Assembly (NCBI GenBank): GCA_002439805.1
Contig: DJPQ01000060.1
Coordinates: 1,999-10,034 of the forward strand
Direction: 5' to 3'
Source of the DNA: Bacteroidales bacterium UBA6408
Lineage (GTDB): Bacteria; Bacteroidota; Bacteroidia; Bacteroidales; UBA932
Length of the DNA stretch: 8,036 nucleotides
Below, piece after piece: positions 1 through 5,462 of this stretch (within the stretch, counting starts at the first letter, position 1; each line of letters opens with the position of its first letter). The translations under genes and the position numbers were made by a program. The notes under the pieces were generated by a model. That model was not told where the DNA came from, searched no databases, and saw only the letters and a list, made by a program, of their open reading frames with translations.

Positions 1-14
1 AAAAAAAATCGCGT

Positions 15-49
15 AGGGCTTCTCATCTCCTGCTTTTTTTTGAAGCCTT
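15..49. other. Weak inverted repeat upstream of the MBL hydrolase gene
   Basis: GGCTTC (17-22) and GAAGCC (42-47) are exact inverted copies. Two more outer pairs (one a G-T wobble) extend the stem to 8 bp, around a 19-base loop that contains a run of eight T. It could be the remains of a terminator for a gene left of the window, or a leader structure, but no T-tract follows the stem on the plus strand. The function is unknown and chance is possible. Confidence 0.2.
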
Positions 50-84
50 TCGCACATAAATAGGAATAAAATATACGAGTTCCG

Positions 85-987
85 ATGAAAGAGAAACAAG
101 AAAAAATACGGACGAGGATGACGTTCTTCGGGAGCGGGACATCGCAGGGTGTGCCGGTAATCGGCTGTCAGTGTGAGGTTTGCAGAAGCGCTGATCCTAT
201 GGACAAACGGCTGAGGTCGAGCGTGCTGGTGGAGCATGAGGGGATGACGATTCTGGTGGACGCCGGGCCGGACTTCAGGACTCAGATGCTTCGGGCCGGA
301 GTGCGGCATCTCGACGCGATACTCCTGACGCACAACCATAAGGATCACACCGGAGGCCTCGACGACGTGAGGGCGCTGAACTACACTGAGGGACGCGCCT
401 GCGACATCTACTGCGAAAAATATGTGGAGGACTCGCTGAGGATGGAATATTCCTATGCCTTCGCCGCCCACAAATATCCCGGAGCGCCCGAATGGCACAT
501 CCACAACATCACGAACGAGCCGTTCAAGGTCCGTTTCGACGACTCCGCGCCTCATCTCTCGTGGGAATCGGGAGTCGGCTATCACGAGGTGCCGGGCGAC
601 CCGGACGGCGTTGTCCGCGAGACGACTGTCATCCCGATCCGCGGCCTGCACGGTGCGCTCCCCGTGCTCGGATTCCGCTTCGGCGACATCGCCTACTGCA
701 CGGACATGAACTACATCCCGGAGGAGGAGTTCGCGAAGCTCGAAGGGCTTGAGCACTTCATCATCAACACGGTGAAGCGCGGGACGCACAACTCCCACTG
801 GGGTCTGGAGCAGGCCATCGAGGTGTGCCGCAGGGTCGGTGCAAGGCACTCATGGCTCACCCACCTGAGCGACCGCCTGCCCAAGTACAGGGATTTCGTC
901 CCGGAGCTCCTCAGCCTGCCCGCGAACCCCGACGGCATCCCCGCAGGCATCCTTCCGGCCTTTGACGGGCTGGTAATCGAGGGATAA
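85..987 (+). CDS. MBL-fold metallohydrolase, PhnP-like phosphodiesterase family
   Basis: This is a cytosolic metallo-beta-lactamase-fold hydrolase of 300 residues with no signal peptide. The metal-binding motif H83-x-H85-x-D87-H88 (HNHKDH) is intact. Further likely ligands are H189 in RGLHG, D207 in YCTDMNY and H260 near the C-terminus. Before the core lies C28-x-C30-x2-C33, the cysteine cluster that in PhnP (phosphoribosyl 1,2-cyclic phosphodiesterase) helps hold a structural zinc. This places the protein in the PhnP-like branch rather than with glyoxalase II or RNase Z. The real substrate is not shown; no phn genes are nearby, so a cyclic nucleotide or other phosphodiester is only an inference. 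Family homology starts at MTFFGSGTSQG, so ATG 118 (residue 12) is a serious alternative start; neither start has a convincing ribosome binding site. The gene appears to stand alone, with 214 bp to the next gene. Confidence 0.85.
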   Translation: MKEKQEKIRTRMTFFGSGTSQGVPVIGCQCEVCRSADPMDKRLRSSVLVEHEGMTILVDAGPDFRTQMLRAGVRHLDAILLTHNHKDHTGGLDDVRALNYTEGRACDIYCEKYVEDSLRMEYSYAFAAHKYPGAPEWHIHNITNEPFKVRFDDSAPHLSWESGVGYHEVPGDPDGVVRETTVIPIRGLHGALPVLGFRFGDIAYCTDMNYIPEEEFAKLEGLEHFIINTVKRGTHNSHWGLEQAIEVCRRVGARHSWLTHLSDRLPKYRDFVPELLSLPANPDGIPAGILPAFDGLVIEG

Positions 988-1144
988 CCCAGAACATTCC
1001 CTCCAAGAAAAAGACTGTCGTCAAGGTGACGGTTGTCGAATAATGTGACGGTTTGTCCTCGCCTTCGAGATGGGAAACCCGGATGATTCTTTCGTACCAA
1101 AAGGAAATTTTCGAGAAACTGTCATGAATTTCAGAGACAGAATA

Positions 1145-1176
1145 TTTGGAATATCGGGAATTATACCGTACCTTCG
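1145..1176 (+). promoter_or_regulatory. Bacteroidota-type promoter for the DUF3990/XRE pair
   Basis: TTTG at 1145-1148, a 20-bp spacer, then TACCTTCG at 1169-1176, which is one base off the TAnnTTTG -7 consensus. Transcription would start near 1181, giving a leader of about 20 bases before ATG 1202. No other promoter of this quality is seen before the two genes, so both are probably transcribed from here. A short dyad (TGAA-T-TTCA, 1125-1133) just upstream is a possible operator half for the XRE protein, but it is very short. Confidence 0.6.
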
Positions 1177-1201
1177 CATAGTATCGCTATAACGAGAGTA
1201 T

Positions 1202-1894
1202 ATGGATGGTCATGTCTTATATCACGGATCTGAGAATATCATCGAACGGCCCGCGTTCGGTGCTGGTAACGCTCGGAATGACTATGGACTCGGATTCTAC
1301 TGCACTGAACATCCGGAACTTGCCAAGGAATGGGCCTGCGCGGAAAATAGGGACGGTTTCTCCAATGAATATAGTATAGACATGAAAGGGCTGACTGTTC
1401 TCGACTTGTCGAACTGCCGCTTTCATATTCTGAACTGGATGGCTATATTATTGGAAAACAGAACATTCGTCATTAGCCAAGGTATTGCTTACACTGCGAG
1501 GGAGTATATACTCAGAACATTTCTTCCGGAATATGAAGAATACGACATAATCAGAGGGTACAGGGCGGATGATTCATATTTTTCGTTCGCGTCGGCTTTT
1601 CTGAACAACACGATTTCGCTGGAACAGCTCAGGAGAGCCATGATGCTTGGGGGACTCGGAGAGCAGGTTGTGCTGAAGAGCAGACTGGCATTTGAACGGA
1701 TGCGCTTTGTGAGAGCCACTCCGGCCGATAATGAGACATACTACCCCAAAAGAGCCGCGAGAGACAGAAAGGCAAGGGAGGATTTCAGGGAAGAAAAGAG
1801 CCGCGAGGCTGTGATTGGAGAGACTTATGCAATTGACATTGTGAGAAATGGATGGAAAAATGATGATCCGCGCCTACGACGGGATTTACCTTGA
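1202..1894 (+). CDS. DUF3990 protein, ADP-ribosyltransferase-like, probable toxin of a TA pair
   Basis: A 230-residue cytosolic protein recognised as DUF3990, a family I recall as grouped with ADP-ribosyltransferase folds. Features visible in order are YHGS (H8) in the first strand, GLGFYCTEHPELAKEWA (29-45) with Y33, the family signature GYRADDSYFSFA (119-130), and GEQVVLKS (153-160) with E154/Q155. These fit an H-Y-[E/Q] NAD-binding triad, although activity is inferred, not shown. Residues 176-210 are highly charged (many Lys, Arg and Glu). The reading frame is intact. The gene ends inside the following XRE gene (overlap about 35 bp), so the two are co-transcribed and probably translationally coupled. 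Sampled stretches are about 37-47% GC, against 60-70% in the neighbouring genes, which suggests horizontal origin. The likely role is a toxin that modifies a host molecule with ADP-ribose and is held in check by its neighbour. The target is unknown. Confidence 0.75.
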   Translation: MDGHVLYHGSENIIERPAFGAGNARNDYGLGFYCTEHPELAKEWACAENRDGFSNEYSIDMKGLTVLDLSNCRFHILNWMAILLENRTFVISQGIAYTAREYILRTFLPEYEEYDIIRGYRADDSYFSFASAFLNNTISLEQLRRAMMLGGLGEQVVLKSRLAFERMRFVRATPADNETYYPKRAARDRKAREDFREEKSREAVIGETYAIDIVRNGWKNDDPRLRRDLP

Positions 1895-2504
1895 GGACGC
1901 GATGCAGAATTTCGCCGTGATGATGGACTACGGCGCCCAGATCTGCCCCGGAGGGATGGACGGGTTCTACGACAGGCTGCTTGCCAGCAATGCTATTCGG
2001 CAGTTCGAGTCAGGGAATCCGCGCTATCTTGCAGGGATGTCCGGCATAGAACTGGCGAACGAGGTCATTTGTGCATCAGGTGAGGATTACGGGACAGTTA
2101 CTTACATCCTCGGAAGCCGCTCGGATATTTTCTGGACAGGGTGGTCGTCGGCCTATCTCCAATGGCATGTCGGAACGAGTTTCGAGAACCTTAGAAGATG
2201 GGGACTGCCGGCCGGGGAAATCAGGCGGATGTACCCGGCCTTCCACGAAGCGGACCTGAGCAAGTTTCTGGAAGCCGCGCTCGACATCATCGAGAACAAC
2301 CGCAGCAAAGCCGCGAATCGTCTCAAGCATCAGAGAAAGCTCGCCGGGCTCACCCAAAGGGAACTGGCCGAACGCTCCGGGGTGTCCCTGCGGATGATTC
2401 AGGCCTACGAGCAGTTCGGCCAGGACATCGCCAAAGCCGAGGCGGGGTCGTTGCTCAACCTTGCATCAGTGCTCGGGTGCGAGCCGGCGACACTGCTGAA
2501 CTGA
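1860..2504 (+). CDS. XRE-family HTH protein, probable antitoxin of the DUF3990 toxin
   Basis: A 214-residue protein with two parts. The N-terminal ~145 residues (from MMIRAYDGIYLEDAMQNF, with GNPRYLAGMSGIELANEVI near 55-72) resemble the family found directly downstream of DUF3990 genes in gut Bacteroidota and Firmicutes. The C-terminal ~60 residues are an XRE/HTH_3 domain (LTQRELAERSGVS as helices 2-3, then MIQAYEQ), which should bind DNA. Context makes it the likely antitoxin and autorepressor: it overlaps the toxin-like gene and follows it. The N-terminal part would be the toxin-neutralising region by inference. The ATGs at 1860 and 1863 match where the family usually begins; ATG 1848 (adding MDGK) is in frame and possible. 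GC content is far higher than in the partner gene (about 63% in one 60-base sample). No C-terminal truncation is seen. Confidence 0.75.
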   Translation: MMIRAYDGIYLEDAMQNFAVMMDYGAQICPGGMDGFYDRLLASNAIRQFESGNPRYLAGMSGIELANEVICASGEDYGTVTYILGSRSDIFWTGWSSAYLQWHVGTSFENLRRWGLPAGEIRRMYPAFHEADLSKFLEAALDIIENNRSKAANRLKHQRKLAGLTQRELAERSGVSLRMIQAYEQFGQDIAKAEAGSLLNLASVLGCEPATLLN

Positions 2505-2528
2505 ACTGTTTTCTTGCATTTGCAGACA

Positions 2529-2558
2529 GAGAGTAAGTGCCAAAAGGGGTACGCTCTC
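2529..2558 (+). terminator. Possible stem-loop after the XRE gene
   Basis: GAGAG (2529-2533) pairs with CTCTC (2554-2558). Inside it, GTGCC (2537-2541) pairs with GGTAC (2548-2552) with one G-T wobble and a short internal loop. It lies between the DUF3990/XRE pair and the antiporter gene, where a terminator would be expected. No T-run follows, so an intrinsic terminator is doubtful. Confidence 0.25.
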
Positions 2559-2591
2559 CCGTTCTGTAATAATTCCTTAACAATTTTTTGA

Positions 2592-2599
2592 CACCTTTG
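2592..2599 (+). promoter_or_regulatory. Possible -7 box for the antiporter gene
   Basis: CACCTTTG differs from TAnnTTTG at the first base only and lies 18 bp before ATG 2618. No good TTTG is found 19-21 bp upstream, so the promoter is weak or differently built. An in-frame TTG at 2588 overlaps this box, which argues against using that TTG as the start codon. Confidence 0.35.
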
Positions 2600-2617
2600 C
2601 AGGAAAAATGCGTTGAT

Positions 2618-3685
2618 ATGGAATATATTATTCTGATTCTGTCGCTTGCGGGGATTGTGCTCGGGGCGGACTTTCTGGTGAACGGTGCCGTCGTAGTGGC
2701 GAAGAAGTGCAGGGTATCAAGCTTTGTAATAGGGGCGGTGATTGTCGGAATCGGCACGTCGCTGCCGGAACTGGTCGTCAGCACTGTGGGCGCGGTCGGA
2801 GGAAACTCCGAGGTGGCGATAGGGAATGTCGTCGGCTCAAACATTTTCAATGTCTTTGCGATTCTCGGTCTCACCGCGCTGTTCTTCCCGGTCGCGGTCT
2901 CTCGTCAGAACATGAAGTTCGAGATTCCGTTCTGCATCGGGGTCTCAATCCTTCTCACATTGCTTGTCTATAATTTCTTCTGCGGAGGGGAGCCGCTGCT
3001 CGGAAGGGCCGACGGAGCCATACTCCTTGCCGCATTCGTGGCGTTCATGTGGATCTCCCTGCGGCGCGGGAAAGGGACTGCTCCGGCCGGCGTGACAGAA
3101 ACGGCCGGCAAACCGGAAACGGCGGCTGAAACCGCTGCGGCTGACGCTGTCCGTGAAAATGGGAGCACCCCGGAGATTACCGGAGCGGTTGGCGGAAAAG
3201 ACGGCAAAGAAGCCGGGAAAAATTGGAAGAACAGCCTCTGGTTCGCCGCGCTCAGCATAGCGGGAGGACTCGCCGCGCTGATTGTCAGCTCAAACTTCTT
3301 CGTCGATGAGGCCGTCCTGATTGCTAAGGAACTCGGGGTGAGCGACGCCTTCATATCCATAACCCTCCTTGCCTGCGGAACCTCGCTGCCGGAACTCGCG
3401 GCTTCCGTCACGGCCGCCCTGAAGAAGGACACTGACATGGCCCTGGGCAACATCGTCGGCTCCAACATCTTCAACGCCTCTATGATTCTCGGCACGGCCT
3501 CGCTGATAACGCCGCTCACGACCGGGAAAATCGGGCTCGTTGACTACGCCGCGATGACCCTTGCCGCCGTGCTCCCGCTGATTTTCGGCATACGCGGAAA
3601 GATTACCCGCGTCGAGGGTCTGCTCATGCTCCTGTGCTACGCCGCCTACACATGGTACATCGTGACCTACGTGATGACGGTTTAG
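2618..3685 (+). CDS. Calcium/sodium antiporter, YrbG-like (CaCA superfamily)
   Basis: An inner-membrane cation exchanger of 355 residues, probably moving Ca2+ out against Na+. It is built of two inverted homologous halves of about five membrane segments each. Each half carries the signature alpha-repeat: GTSLPE at 46-51 with GNVVGSNIFN at 69-78, and GTSLPE at 254-259 with GNIVGSNIFN at 277-286. The acidic residue in each GTSLPE and the Asn in each SNIFN line the ion path in known exchangers. The halves are joined by a hydrophilic loop (about 149-205) rich in Ala, Glu, Gly and Lys, longer than I expect for the family. ATG 2618 is chosen because MEYIILILSLAG begins the first membrane segment directly and AGGAA lies at 2601-2605; an in-frame TTG at 2588 is less likely. 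The gene faces the minus-strand ferredoxin, with a two-way terminator between them. Confidence 0.9.
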   Translation: MEYIILILSLAGIVLGADFLVNGAVVVAKKCRVSSFVIGAVIVGIGTSLPELVVSTVGAVGGNSEVAIGNVVGSNIFNVFAILGLTALFFPVAVSRQNMKFEIPFCIGVSILLTLLVYNFFCGGEPLLGRADGAILLAAFVAFMWISLRRGKGTAPAGVTETAGKPETAAETAAADAVRENGSTPEITGAVGGKDGKEAGKNWKNSLWFAALSIAGGLAALIVSSNFFVDEAVLIAKELGVSDAFISITLLACGTSLPELAASVTAALKKDTDMALGNIVGSNIFNASMILGTASLITPLTTGKIGLVDYAAMTLAAVLPLIFGIRGKITRVEGLLMLLCYAAYTWYIVTYVMTV

Positions 3686-3693
3686 CCCTCCGC

Positions 3694-3802
3694 TATGGAA
3701 ATAGAAACTGCGATTATGCGTGATTTATGGAAGTAGAATTCGGCAAATCGCGTGATTTATGGAAATAGAATTGCGAAAATTTGCCGACTTATGGAAATAG
3801 GG
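3694..3802. repeat. Four-unit tandem array, exact 32-bp period
   Basis: The core TATGGAAATAGAA starts at 3694, 3726 (one change, G for A), 3758 and 3790 (truncated to TATGGAAATAG). The period is exactly 32 bp between all four. Units 1 and 2 also share the tail CGTGATT; unit 3 ends GCCGACT instead. The array begins 8 bp after the antiporter stop codon and runs to the terminator hairpin. Because 32 is not a multiple of three and stop codons occur, it is not a coding repeat. The function is unknown: it may be a minisatellite or a set of protein-binding sites. Confidence 0.85.
3740..3787. other. Inverted repeat spanning units 2 and 3 of the 32-bp array
   Basis: TCGGCAAAT (3740-3748) is an exact inverted copy of ATTTGCCGA (3779-3787). 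The stem continues inward with CGC (3749-3751) against GCG (3773-3775) after a three-A bulge. The loop carries the conserved repeat core of unit 3. It could fold in RNA at the end of the antiporter message. Confidence 0.5.
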
Positions 3803-3806
3803 GACA

Positions 3807-3843
3807 AAAAGGGGATAACCAGAATGTCCGGTCATCCCCTTTT
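3807..3843. terminator. Bidirectional intrinsic terminator between convergent genes
   Basis: AAAAGGGGAT (3807-3816) and ATCCCCTTTT (3834-3843) form a perfect 10-bp stem. The loop can pair further (ACC with GGT, GA with TC). The stem ends in T's on the plus strand, and the A-run 3806-3810 gives five T's on the minus strand. It can therefore stop both the antiporter transcript and the ferredoxin transcript, which ends 33 bp away on the other strand. Confidence 0.85.
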
Positions 3844-3875
3844 CTCTGTTTCCTGCCGGAAATTCAGAAGGTTTC

Positions 3876-4043
3876 TTATTCAGCGACGATTGCGCCCTGC
3901 GGGCAAACGTCCGCGCAGGTGCCGCAGTCGATGCAGACATTCGGGTCAATTTTGTAGATGTCGCCCTCGGAAATCGCTCCTACCGGGCATTCGCTGATGC
4001 AAGTACCGCAAGCTATGCAGTCCTGTGTGATTTTGTGAGCCAT
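3876..4043 (-). CDS. 2x[4Fe-4S] ferredoxin
   Basis: A 55-residue cytosolic electron carrier of the clostridial/bacterial 2[4Fe-4S] type. Both cluster motifs are complete: C9-x2-C12-x2-C15-x3-C19-P and C37-x2-C40-x2-C43-x3-C47-P, each in the form CI(A/D)CGTC...ECP/VCP. The length is normal for the family and the protein is acidic. It probably passes low-potential electrons between enzymes such as pyruvate:ferredoxin oxidoreductase and hydrogenases or Rnf; these partners are known for the family but not seen here. The start is ATG at 4043 (MAHKITQDC), as usual for Bacteroidota ferredoxins. The frame stays open upstream, but that stretch contains the promoter and is not expected to be translated. 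The gene is alone on the minus strand, divergent from the DUF1573 gene. Confidence 0.93.
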   Translation of the reverse strand: MAHKITQDCIACGTCISECPVGAISEGDIYKIDPNVCIDCGTCADVCPQGAIVAE

Positions 4044-4124
4044 AAACTTATGAGTTTTAAATAATCGTTGTTTCATTCCGTCCACGCCGTCACGGGACAA
4101 CATAACCTGACGGCAAAGACAATG

Positions 4125-4156
4125 CAAATTTAGGAACTGTTTTGATTTTTTACAAA
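4125..4156 (-). promoter_or_regulatory. Ferredoxin promoter, perfect Bacteroidota consensus
   Basis: Read on the minus strand: TTTG at 4156-4153, a 20-bp spacer, then TAAATTTG at 4132-4125, an exact TAnnTTTG. Transcription should start near 4118, leaving a leader of about 75 bases before the ferredoxin ATG. The -33 box lies inside the plus-strand promoter region of the DUF1573 gene. Confidence 0.8.
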
Positions 4157-4175
4157 ATATTTTCAAGTATCTTTG
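4141..4175 (+). promoter_or_regulatory. Promoter of the DUF1573 gene
   Basis: TATCTTTG at 4168-4175 matches the -7 consensus exactly. The nearest TTTG upstream is at 4141-4144, a spacing of 23 bp, slightly longer than usual. The start of transcription would be near 4181, giving a leader of about 70 bases. It overlaps the opposing ferredoxin promoter. Confidence 0.65.
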
Positions 4176-4252
4176 CATTTTGTTTGAAGCGGCTGACCCC
4201 CAAAGTCCTGAACGGACCGCACCGGAAGCACGAGAGGAAAGACAATGAGAGA

Positions 4253-5380
4253 ATGAAAAAGGCATACCTTATATTATTATATGTTATCGCGGCGATTTTC
4301 GCCGGAGGGCGTTGGACGCCGGCGGAGGCGCAGGTGAAGGTCAGCGGCAGCATTGAACTTGACAGCGACGTGCATGACTTCGGGGACATCATGCTCGGGA
4401 GCGGGCCGGTGAGCTGCTCGTTCACGGTGAGGAACGTGGGGAAAGAGCCGACGGCGATTTACAGCGTGGTGACTTCCTGCGGATGCACCGACGTGGAATG
4501 GACAAAATCTCCGATAAAGCCGGGGGACAGCGGGAAAATCTCCGCGACCTACAGCAATGACGAGGCTCCGCTCCCCTTCGACAAGAACCTGACCGTATAT
4601 TTCTCCGGCATGAAGAAGCCGGTGATACTCAAGCTGCGGGGCGTGTGCCACGAGAAAAAGCTGACACAGGCGGAGATATTCACTGAACGCTTCGGGGACG
4701 TCGGCTTCAGGACGCTTGAGGTCAAATGCGGGAACATCCTTCAGGGAGAAAGCCGCAGCGACGAGTTCCGGGTCGCGAATCTCGGAGCGAAGCCGGTGAA
4801 GCTTGAGTTCAGGGATGCGAGCGCGGGGCTGTCTCTGAATGTTTCCCCGGAAGTCATCCCGGCAGGAGGCGAGGCGACGGTCAGCTACACAGTCAAGACC
4901 TCCCGCGAGAGATGGGGCAAGAACTTCTACTATGCCGTGCCTGTAGTTGACGGGGTCGAGTCCTACGCCCTTGCGGGACTGCCGGAGGGCGTGAAGGCCG
5001 GGAAACTGAGGATTTATGCGTTCACGACAGCGAATTTCAATTCGATGACGGAAAAGGAGAAATCCGACGGCCCTAGGCCCCGGTTCGAGACCTCTACATT
5101 TTCGTTCGGGAAGATGAAGGCGGGACGGACGATTGACGCGGAGTTCAACTTCACCAACGAGGGCAGGCGCTGCTTTCAGGTCTATAAGTGCGACACGGAC
5201 GCGCCGCGCTATTCCCACGGGACAATCCTGCCGACCGCGCCGGGAAAAAAGGGTCAGATAAGGGTTCATGTCGACACTTCGATGCTCCCGAAGGGGGAAA
5301 CGCTGATAATCGTGACCCTCACCACCAACTCCCCTCTCCGTCCGGTCATCAACCTGTTCATATCCGGATTTCTGGAATAG
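4253..5380 (+). CDS. Secreted DUF1573 domain protein
   Basis: A 375-residue exported protein. The signal peptide is residues 1-26 (Lys-Lys, a hydrophobic stretch, then AEA before Q27), with no lipobox cysteine, so it is probably periplasmic. Residues about 34-135 form a DUF1573 Ig-like domain with its hallmarks: HDFGDI, FTVRNVGKEP, SCGCTD (75-80) and a PIKPG turn. A middle beta-rich domain (about 140-260) shows a similar layout (FRVANLGAKPVKLEF, VIPAGGEATVSY). A third copy (about 277-375) has FSFGKMKAG and FNFTNEG but lacks the CGC motif, having CDTDAP at that place. DUF1573 proteins are common in Bacteroidota and their biochemical role is not established. The start is ATG 4253 because the signal peptide begins there; the frame is open upstream through the promoter. 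The transporter gene lies 82 bp downstream with no terminator or clear promoter between, so the two may be co-transcribed. Confidence 0.85.
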   Translation: MKKAYLILLYVIAAIFAGGRWTPAEAQVKVSGSIELDSDVHDFGDIMLGSGPVSCSFTVRNVGKEPTAIYSVVTSCGCTDVEWTKSPIKPGDSGKISATYSNDEAPLPFDKNLTVYFSGMKKPVILKLRGVCHEKKLTQAEIFTERFGDVGFRTLEVKCGNILQGESRSDEFRVANLGAKPVKLEFRDASAGLSLNVSPEVIPAGGEATVSYTVKTSRERWGKNFYYAVPVVDGVESYALAGLPEGVKAGKLRIYAFTTANFNSMTEKEKSDGPRPRFETSTFSFGKMKAGRTIDAEFNFTNEGRRCFQVYKCDTDAPRYSHGTILPTAPGKKGQIRVHVDTSMLPKGETLIIVTLTTNSPLRPVINLFISGFLE

Positions 5381-5392
5381 CCCATTTTCGTA

Positions 5393-5436
5393 ACTCCGAG
5401 AATCGACACAACCCAGCACTCCGAGAATCGACACAA
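5393..5436. repeat. Perfect 19-bp direct repeat, two copies, 25-bp period
   Basis: ACTCCGAGAATCGACACAA occurs at 5393-5411 and again, without a change, at 5418-5436. The six bases between differ from those after the second copy. It sits in the 82-bp gap before the transporter gene, where no other promoter is apparent. It could be a pair of binding sites for a metal-responsive regulator or a simple duplication; which one is unknown. Confidence 0.85.
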
Positions 5437-5462
5437 TCCCCTCCCACGAAATCACAAGCGGA

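Noticed and set aside
711..1100. Minus-strand open frame overlapping the end of the MBL gene
   Set aside because: Most of it is antisense to a well-supported enzyme, it has no recognisable domain, and no promoter is seen for it.
2588..2617. TTG start extending the antiporter by 10 residues
   Set aside because: It overlaps the probable -7 box, and the ATG at 2618 starts directly at the first membrane helix.
2968..3519. Minus-strand open frame of 183 codons opposite the antiporter
   Set aside because: It is a shadow of the antiporter gene: Ser/Ala-rich, with no motif.
3694..3802. CRISPR array
   Set aside because: The core is only 13 bp and the inter-core bases about 19 bp, and those are partly shared between units. 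This is too short for repeat and spacer, and no cas genes are present.
3752..3997. Plus-strand open frame through the repeat array, terminator and ferredoxin
   Set aside because: It crosses a strong terminator and lies antisense to the ferredoxin. Its Arg/Cys-rich translation has no recognisable domain.
4142..4252. Upstream extension of the DUF1573 frame (TTG start)
   Set aside because: It runs through both divergent promoters and would bury the signal peptide.
4277..5455. Long open frame on the minus strand (392 codons) opposite the DUF1573 gene
   Set aside because: It is fully antisense to a gene with a clear signal peptide and domain. Its composition is Arg/Pro/His-rich, as expected of a GC-rich shadow frame, and it shows no recognisable motif.
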